Of a DNA stretch of 64,000 bases, positions 59,144 through 64,000 are shown one piece after another. The notes below the pieces were generated by a model. That model did no database searches and was not told the origin of the DNA. It was given only the letters and a program-made list of their open reading frames with translations. The stretch's first letter is position 1. Every line of letters begins with the position of its first letter. This DNA is from Mesorhizobium sp. AR07. Lineage in GTDB: Bacteria; Pseudomonadota; Alphaproteobacteria; Rhizobiales; Rhizobiaceae. Both the position numbers and the translations under genes were made by a program. The DNA lies in contig NZ_CP080525.1 in assembly GCF_024746815.1 (NCBI RefSeq), positions 5,264,501-5,328,500 on the forward strand, read 5' to 3'.

Positions 59144-61020
59144 TTGCCGCCCTTGTATTTGGCTGCCAGTGCCTTCTCCTTGTCGAGGTCAATCCACCAG
59201 GAATCGAGATCGGCACCGACATAGGCGGGTTGCTTGTCTGGAAAGCCGAACTTGTCCCAATAGGCCAGCCAGACCGCCGACCGGTGATATTGCGGCACGA
59301 CGTAGAAGTTCCACAGCAGAATGCGGTCGAGTGCATGGGTGGCGGCGACAAGGTCGTCGCGATCGGTGGCGAAGATGATGCGGTCGACCAGCGCGTCAAC
59401 GATCGGGTCCTTGATGCCCATCAGATTGCGCGAACCAGGCGCGTCAGCGGCTTTCGAACTCCAGAAATCGCGCTGCTCGTTGCCGGGCGAATCCGATTGG
59501 CCGAATAGACCCGTGACGACATCGAAATCGAAATTGTTGACGCGGTTGATGTACTGCGTCTGGTCGATGATGCGCAACGTCGCATCAACGCCGATCTTGC
59601 GCAGGTTGGCGATATAGGGGCTGGCGATCACCTGATCGGTATCGTTCCAGCCCAGAATTTCGAACTTGAACAGCGCGCCGGTCTTGGCATTGACCATCTT
59701 GCCGCCCTTGATCACCCAGCCTGCCTGGGCGAAGAGATCAACCGCCTGTTTCAGGTACTTTCGTTCCGCTTGCGGCGAATCGTAGACCGGCAGCTTGAAT
59801 TCCTGGGTGAAGAGTTCGGGCGGCAGCTTGTCGCGATATTTTTCCAGGATTTCCAGCTCCTTGCCTTGCGGCAATCCGCTCGACGCCAGTTCGGTGCCCT
59901 GGAAATAGCTCGATGTGCGGGTGTTGAAGCCGAAGAACAGCGTGCGATTCATGCTCTCGAAATCGAACGGGATGGTCAGCGCCTCACGCACCAGTCGATC
60001 CTGGAACAGCGGCCGTCGCTGATTGAGGACGAAACCCTGCATCGCCTGTGGCGCCTGGGTCTGGAAATCCTTCTTGACGACATCGCCGGCCTGGATTGCA
60101 GGAAAATTGTAAGCGGTTGCCCATTTGCGCGAGCTGTATTCGCGGTTGATGTCTTCCAGCCCGCCCTTGGTGAAGGCCAGCCAGGCGGCGTTGTCGTCGA
60201 GTATGTAGGTGTAGCGTCGCGTGTCGAAATTCTCGCGGCCGATCTTCACCGGCAGCTTGGCCGCCCAGTAGTCGGGCACGCGCTGCCAGATGATTTCCGA
60301 GCCCGGCTTGAAACTGGCGATCTTGTAGGCGGCCGAACCGAGCGGAATTTCCAGCGTCGGCTTGGTGACGTCGCGCTTCTTGCCGTTGGCATCGGTGCCC
60401 TCCCACCAGTGTTTCGGCAGCACGGCAAGGTCACCGATGATCTTCGGCAGTTCGCGGTTGCCCTTCTGGTTGAAATGGAACTCGACCTCGCGGTCGGAAA
60501 TCGCCACGGCGTCGGTGACGTTCTCGAAATAGCGGCTGTATTGCGGGCTGTTGGCCTTCAGCACCTGGAACGACCAGATCACATCGTCGGTGGTAATCGG
60601 CTGGCCGTCGTGCCATTTAGCGCGCGGATCGAGCCGATAGGTCGCCGAGGAATAGTCGGCCGGATATTTGTAGGCATCGGCGATCAGTGGGTGACTGATG
60701 CTGCCACCTTCGTCGGTCGACTGCTCCATCAGCGTGTCGTACAGCAGGCCGCCGCCGAACCCGACCAGACCGGCGGCCGGCGACCCCTGGACGATATAGG
60801 GATTGAAGCTGTCATAGGTGCCGAGCAGCACCGAATTCAGCATGCCGCCCTTGGGCGCGTTCGGGTTGACGTAGTCGTAGTGCTGGAAATTGTCGCCGTA
60901 CTTGGATTCGCCGATCAGCGATGAGGTGGTGCGCCATTCGTCGGCCTGGGTCGCTTGCAATCCCGCCGCCAGAAGGGCTGCCGCCAGCAACGACTTGAGA
61001 AGCGTTCGGCCAACCGTCAT
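59140..61020 (-). CDS. yejA: YejA-type peptide-binding protein, copy 2
   Basis: A 626-residue family-5 binding protein with Sec signal MTVGRTLLKSLLAAALLAAG then LQATQAD. Its first mature words, GESKYGDNFQHYDYVNPNAP and KGGMLNSVLLGTYDSFNPYI, are very close to the other YejA-like protein. It is the first gene of the operon. Two binding proteins for one permease set suggest widened ligand range. A terminator for the upstream cycM gene lies 121 bp above its start. Confidence 0.92.
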   Translation of the reverse strand: MTVGRTLLKSLLAAALLAAGLQATQADEWRTTSSLIGESKYGDNFQHYDYVNPNAPKGGMLNSVLLGTYDSFNPYIVQGSPAAGLVGFGGGLLYDTLMEQSTDEGGSISHPLIADAYKYPADYSSATYRLDPRAKWHDGQPITTDDVIWSFQVLKANSPQYSRYFENVTDAVAISDREVEFHFNQKGNRELPKIIGDLAVLPKHWWEGTDANGKKRDVTKPTLEIPLGSAAYKIASFKPGSEIIWQRVPDYWAAKLPVKIGRENFDTRRYTYILDDNAAWLAFTKGGLEDINREYSSRKWATAYNFPAIQAGDVVKKDFQTQAPQAMQGFVLNQRRPLFQDRLVREALTIPFDFESMNRTLFFGFNTRTSSYFQGTELASSGLPQGKELEILEKYRDKLPPELFTQEFKLPVYDSPQAERKYLKQAVDLFAQAGWVIKGGKMVNAKTGALFKFEILGWNDTDQVIASPYIANLRKIGVDATLRIIDQTQYINRVNNFDFDVVTGLFGQSDSPGNEQRDFWSSKAADAPGSRNLMGIKDPIVDALVDRIIFATDRDDLVAATHALDRILLWNFYVVPQYHRSAVWLAYWDKFGFPDKQPAYVGADLDSWWIDLDKEKALAAKYKGGN

Positions 61021-61140
61021 GCACTATCCTCTTCGCACTGCGTGTCCCGGATCAGTCCAGGAAGGCAATCCTAGATGATTTGCCGCTCGTGAAAACCGCA
61101 ATGCGACGGCTTTGTCGCCGCATATGCGATTTTCCTAACA

Positions 61141-61167
61141 AAAAAGCCGGGCTGAACCCGGCTTTTT
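61141..61167 (-). terminator. Intrinsic terminator after cycM
   Basis: AAAAAGCCGGG (61141-61151), loop CTGAA, then CCCGGCTTTTT (61157-61167) form a perfect stem flanked by A and T runs, active in either direction. It follows the cycM stop by 26 bases on the minus strand. It also insulates the downstream yejA-type operon from cycM transcription. Confidence 0.9.
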
Positions 61168-61192
61168 CAAGATCGTTGAGGTTACAATTTGT

Positions 61193-61909
61193 TTATTGAG
61201 CAGGCGCCGGCGCCGGTGCGGCCGGAGCAGGAGCGGCGGGGGCTGGCGCAGCCGGAGCCGCAGGTGCGGCAGGCTTGGCCGGTGCGGCACCGTCAGCAGG
61301 CTTCGCCGGGGCGGCTGCTTCGGCAGGCTTCGCAGGCGCGGTCGCGTCGGCGGCGGCACCTGGCGCCGGCAGCGGCTTGGGATTGTCGGACAGCGTGCGC
61401 AGATAGGCGATGACGTTGGCGCGGTCCTCGTCCTTGGGCAGGCCGGCGAAGCCCATGGCCGTGCCTTTCACGAATTTCTTCGGCGAGGTGATGAAGTGGT
61501 TGATGTTGTCGTAGGTCCACTTCTCGGTGCCGCCCTTGGAGAATTCCTTCATGCCGGCCGAGTAGGCGAAGCCTTCATGCTCGGCGACCGGACGCTCGAT
61601 CAGGTCCCAGAGATCCGGGCCAACCTTGTTGGGGCCGCCCTTTTCGCCGGAATGGCAGGCCTGGCATTTCTTGAACACGGCAGCGCCCGCTTCGACATTG
61701 GCGGTCGCCAAGAGGTCGGCGATCGGCTTGGCTGCGGCGGCCGGAGCGGCCGCGCCGCCTTCGGCCGGCTCGGTGGCTTCGATGGCGAAGCCGGGCTTTT
61801 CCGGCGCCGGCGAGGCAAACAGCGCATCGGACACCAGGCCGACCGAGAACACCACGAAAACGGTTCCGAGCAATCCGGCGAGCAGCTTGTTGACTTCGTT
61901 GGAATCCAT
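61193..61909 (-). CDS. cycM: Membrane-anchored cytochrome c (CycM type)
   Basis: A 238-residue protein. Residues 8-31 (KLLAGLLGTVFVVFSVGLVS) form an uncleaved membrane anchor. The heme site is C82-QA-CH (CQACH, 82-86) and the sixth ligand is Met152 (GTAMGFAGLP). It carries electrons to terminal oxidase. The C-terminal ~60 residues are an unusual Ala/Pro/Lys repeat tail (AAPAKPADGAAPAKPAAPA) not needed for the cytochrome fold. Divergent from kdsB, separated by 192 bases. Confidence 0.93.
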   Translation of the reverse strand: MDSNEVNKLLAGLLGTVFVVFSVGLVSDALFASPAPEKPGFAIEATEPAEGGAAAPAAAAKPIADLLATANVEAGAAVFKKCQACHSGEKGGPNKVGPDLWDLIERPVAEHEGFAYSAGMKEFSKGGTEKWTYDNINHFITSPKKFVKGTAMGFAGLPKDEDRANVIAYLRTLSDNPKPLPAPGAAADATAPAKPAEAAAPAKPADGAAPAKPAAPAAPAAPAPAAPAPAAPAPAPAQ

Positions 61910-62101
61910 ACGCCCCTTGCTCCCTTTTCCGGCGGACCGAACCGTCCACTCCGTCCGTCGGTATCGTGACCCAGCCTGCGAAGGCGGTCAAATCGGGCGG
62001 AAACTAGGTCTTTTGCTGCGGCGTTGCAACACCTATAAGGGCGCTTCCAGTGAGACCTTTTGCCACTTTCCCTTCCCCTTTTGAGACGCCTTGCAACGAG
62101 C

Positions 62102-62830
62102 ATGTCCACGCTGATCCTGATCCCGGCCCGCATGGCCTCGACCCGCCTGCCGGGCAAGCCGCTGGCCGACATCGCCGGCGCGCCGATGATCGTCCATGTC
62201 GCTCGCCGCGCGACCGAGGCCGGCCTTGGCCGAGTGGTGGTGGCGACCGACACGCAAAGCGTGGCGGAAGCGGTACGCGCGCATGGTTTCGAGGCCGTGA
62301 TGACCCGCATGGATCATGAATCCGGCTCCGATCGCATCCACGAGGCGCTGGTCGCGCTCGATCCCGGGCGCAAGGTCGAAACGATCGTCAATGTGCAGGG
62401 CGATCTGCCGACGATCGATCCGCAAATCATCGTCGCATCGCTCAGGCCTTTCGAGAATGCCGCGGTGGATATCGCCACGCTCGGCGTCGAGATCGTCCGC
62501 GATGAGGAAAAGACCAATCCGAACGTCGTCAAGATCGTCGGCTCGCCGCTGTCCGGCACCCGGCTGCGGGCGCTCTATTTCACCCGCGCCACCGCACCGT
62601 GGGGCGAGGGCGCGCTCTATCACCACATAGGCCTCTATGCCTATCGTCGCGCGGCACTCGAGCGCTTCGTCGCGCTGAAGCCGTCGCCGCTCGAACGGCG
62701 CGAACGGTTGGAACAGTTGCGGGCGCTGGAAGCCGGCATGCGCATCGACGCCGAGATCGTGCACTCGCTGCCGCTTGGCGTCGACACGCCGGAAGATCTC
62801 GAACGCGCCAGAACCATCCTTTCAAACTGA
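62102..62830 (+). CDS. kdsB: 3-deoxy-manno-octulosonate cytidylyltransferase
   Basis: A 242-residue enzyme that activates KDO with CTP for lipopolysaccharide. Family motifs are LIPARMASTRLPGKPLADI near 4-22, the CTP site VVVATDTQSVAEAV, RMDHESGSDRIHEAL near 73-87, and VQGDLPTIDP near 100. ATG at 62102 is chosen with CGAG upstream; an in-frame earlier start adds 14 unlike residues. It is followed by pheA after 41 bases. Confidence 0.95.
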   Translation: MSTLILIPARMASTRLPGKPLADIAGAPMIVHVARRATEAGLGRVVVATDTQSVAEAVRAHGFEAVMTRMDHESGSDRIHEALVALDPGRKVETIVNVQGDLPTIDPQIIVASLRPFENAAVDIATLGVEIVRDEEKTNPNVVKIVGSPLSGTRLRALYFTRATAPWGEGALYHHIGLYAYRRAALERFVALKPSPLERRERLEQLRALEAGMRIDAEIVHSLPLGVDTPEDLERARTILSN

Positions 62831-62871
62831 GAAATTCCTTCCAACAGAGACATTTGAATCGAGACTTGGGC

Positions 62872-63735
62872 ATGCCTGAAAAGACCAACAGAATATCCTT
62901 CCAGGGCGAGCCGGGCGCCAATTCCGACACCGCCAGCCGCAACGTCTATCCCTCGATGGAGCCGTTGCCGTGTCCGACCTTCGAGGACGCGTTCAACGCC
63001 GTCGAGACGGGCAAGGCCGATCTCGCCATGATCCCGATCGAGAACACCATCGCCGGGCGCGTCGCCGACATCCATCATCTGTTGCCGGAATCGAAGCTGC
63101 ACATCGTAGGCGAATATTTCCTGCCGATCCATTTCCAGCTGATGGTTCTGCCCGGCGTCAAACGCGACGAGATCAAGACCGTGCACAGCCACATCCACGC
63201 GCTTGGCCAGTGCCGCAAATACATCCGCAAGAACGGCTGGAAGGCGGTGGTCGCTGGCGATACTGCGGGCGCCGCCAAGCTGGTCTCCGAGATCAAGGAT
63301 CGCACGATGGCCGCGCTGGCGCCGGCGCTGGCCGCGACGCTCTATGGGCTCGACATCATCGAGGAGAATGTCGAGGACACCGATTCCAACGTCACCCGCT
63401 TTGTCGTTCTGACCAAGAACAAGCAGTGGGCAGAACGTCCGTCAGCCGACACCAAGATGATGACGACCTTCATCTTCCGCGTCCGCAACGTGCCGGCAGC
63501 GCTCTACAAGGCCATGGGCGGCTTCGCCACCAACGGCATCAACATGACCAAGCTGGAAAGCTACCAGTTGGGGGCTTTCACGGCGACGCTGTTTTACGCC
63601 GACATCGAGGGCCATCCCGACGATCCGCTGGTCAAGCTGGCGCTGGACGAACTTCGCTTTTTCTCCCGCGAGGTGCGGATTCTGGGTGTTTATCCAGCCA
63701 GCGAATCACGCGAGCAGTGGAAAGTGGCGGACTAA
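62872..63735 (+). CDS. pheA: Prephenate dehydratase
   Basis: A 287-residue monofunctional enzyme making phenylpyruvate for phenylalanine. The catalytic part starts RISFQGEPGANSDTASRN, has MIPIENTIAGRVADIHHLL near 60 and VTRFVVLTKNKQW near 180. An ACT regulatory domain follows with KLESYQLGAFTATLFYADIE near 225, which binds phenylalanine. Its stop overlaps the stop of the convergent Dabb gene by two bases. Confidence 0.94.
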   Translation: MPEKTNRISFQGEPGANSDTASRNVYPSMEPLPCPTFEDAFNAVETGKADLAMIPIENTIAGRVADIHHLLPESKLHIVGEYFLPIHFQLMVLPGVKRDEIKTVHSHIHALGQCRKYIRKNGWKAVVAGDTAGAAKLVSEIKDRTMAALAPALAATLYGLDIIEENVEDTDSNVTRFVVLTKNKQWAERPSADTKMMTTFIFRVRNVPAALYKAMGGFATNGINMTKLESYQLGAFTATLFYADIEGHPDDPLVKLALDELRFFSREVRILGVYPASESREQWKVAD

Positions 63736-64000
63736 ACCACCGAGCCCAGCGGCACATAGTCGATTTCAAGGAAGGTCTCGACTTCCGGGACCCAGCGGTC
63801 GCGCACGAAAGCGACATGGTCGGGATGGTCGTTGTACCTCGTATAGGCGGCCTGGTCGGCGAACTCCATCGAGAAGCCGAAATGATAATCGTTCTTGGGG
63901 CTGATCTGCCGCAATTGCTCGAAATGCGTGACGCCCCTGATCGCGGTGAGGATTTTCTTGGCGTCGACCAGGAACCTCTTTTCCTCCAGCGAATGAGGCG
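63732..64000 (-). CDS. Dabb-domain (stress-responsive alpha/beta barrel) protein, 5' end beyond window
   Basis: The minus-strand frame reads PHSLEEKRFLVDAKKILTAI, then DYHFGFSMEFADQAAYTRYN and FLEIDYVPLGSVV to a TAG at 63734. At least 88 residues are seen, and the N-terminus lies past the window end. The dimeric alpha/beta-barrel pattern (FGFSMEF...YNDHPDHVAFV) marks the Dabb family of small dimer-barrel proteins. Function unknown. Confidence 0.82.
   Translation of the reverse strand, partial: PHSLEEKRFLVDAKKILTAIRGVTHFEQLRQISPKNDYHFGFSMEFADQAAYTRYNDHPDHVAFVRDRWVPEVETFLEIDYVPLGSVV

Overview
The window reads as a GC-rich alphaproteobacterial chromosome, most likely a rhizobial species of the Mesorhizobium type. 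The basis is dense ATGA-overlapped operons, frequent GTG starts, many ABC solute-uptake operons, the cycM / kdsB / pheA neighbourhood familiar from Rhizobiales, and short palindromic intergenic repeats of rhizobial style. The genus is an inference; no rRNA or other decisive marker is present.

Layout. 1-6.1 kb: a truncated MocR-type regulator, pgi with three tandem TGACG-type inverted repeats upstream, a HAD phosphatase, and a fadD-like acyl-CoA synthetase with a histone-like N-terminal tail, coupled to an ETF-beta-methyltransferase-like gene. 6.5-11.8 kb: a complete dipeptide-type ABC operon (dppABCDF). 11.8-17.0 kb: a minus-strand operon of HpcH/HpaI aldolase, aminotransferase, amino-acid binding protein, permease and a class V PLP enzyme, next to a divergent RutA-like flavoprotein. 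18.2-24.6 kb: an operon for a dearomatising 2-aminobenzoyl-CoA type pathway (bifunctional monooxygenase/reductase, SDR, MarR, crotonase, acyl-CoA dehydrogenase, RidA). 24.7-39.3 kb: a divergent locus with a second oligopeptide-type ABC transporter, an exported VOC protein, two phytoene-desaturase-like flavoproteins, an isatin-hydrolase-like cyclase, a second MarR and a two-subunit 2-oxoacid:ferredoxin oxidoreductase (iorAB type). 39.3-45.4 kb: a DUF1501/DUF1800 pair, a small secreted protein, an ECF sigma operon with EF-hand and heavy-metal-sensor-like proteins, a DUF2158 protein, and two tRNAs. 45.7-52.3 kb: a membrane protein, ATP-dependent DNA ligase plus its exonuclease, a TPR-methyltransferase, a lipoprotein and a D-2-hydroxyacid dehydrogenase. 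52.3-61.0 kb: a yejAABEF-type peptide ABC operon with a PIN toxin/antitoxin pair inserted between yejE and yejF. 61.2-64 kb: cycM, kdsB, pheA and a truncated Dabb-domain gene.

Main idea. Genes from about 14.8 to 39.3 kb could form one catabolic system for an indole-derived or 2-amino-aromatic compound. The cyclase would open isatin to 2-aminophenylglyoxylate, IorAB would convert that 2-oxoacid directly to 2-aminobenzoyl-CoA (no CoA ligase is seen beside the pathway), and the 18-24 kb operon would dearomatise and beta-oxidise it, with a RidA-type deaminase removing the amine. Four palindromes of the form YTTYAN-GCTT-RAAR lie in the promoter regions of the aminotransferase, the aldolase/RutA-like pair, the bifunctional oxygenase and the divergent isatin-hydrolase-like locus, suggesting one MarR regulon. 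The palindromes and the gene content are seen directly; the substrate assignment is inference.

A family of 180-bp inverted-repeat elements (three close copies) and two further repeat types sit in intergenic gaps. All three substrate-binding-protein/permease junctions outside the yej operon carry a strong hairpin.
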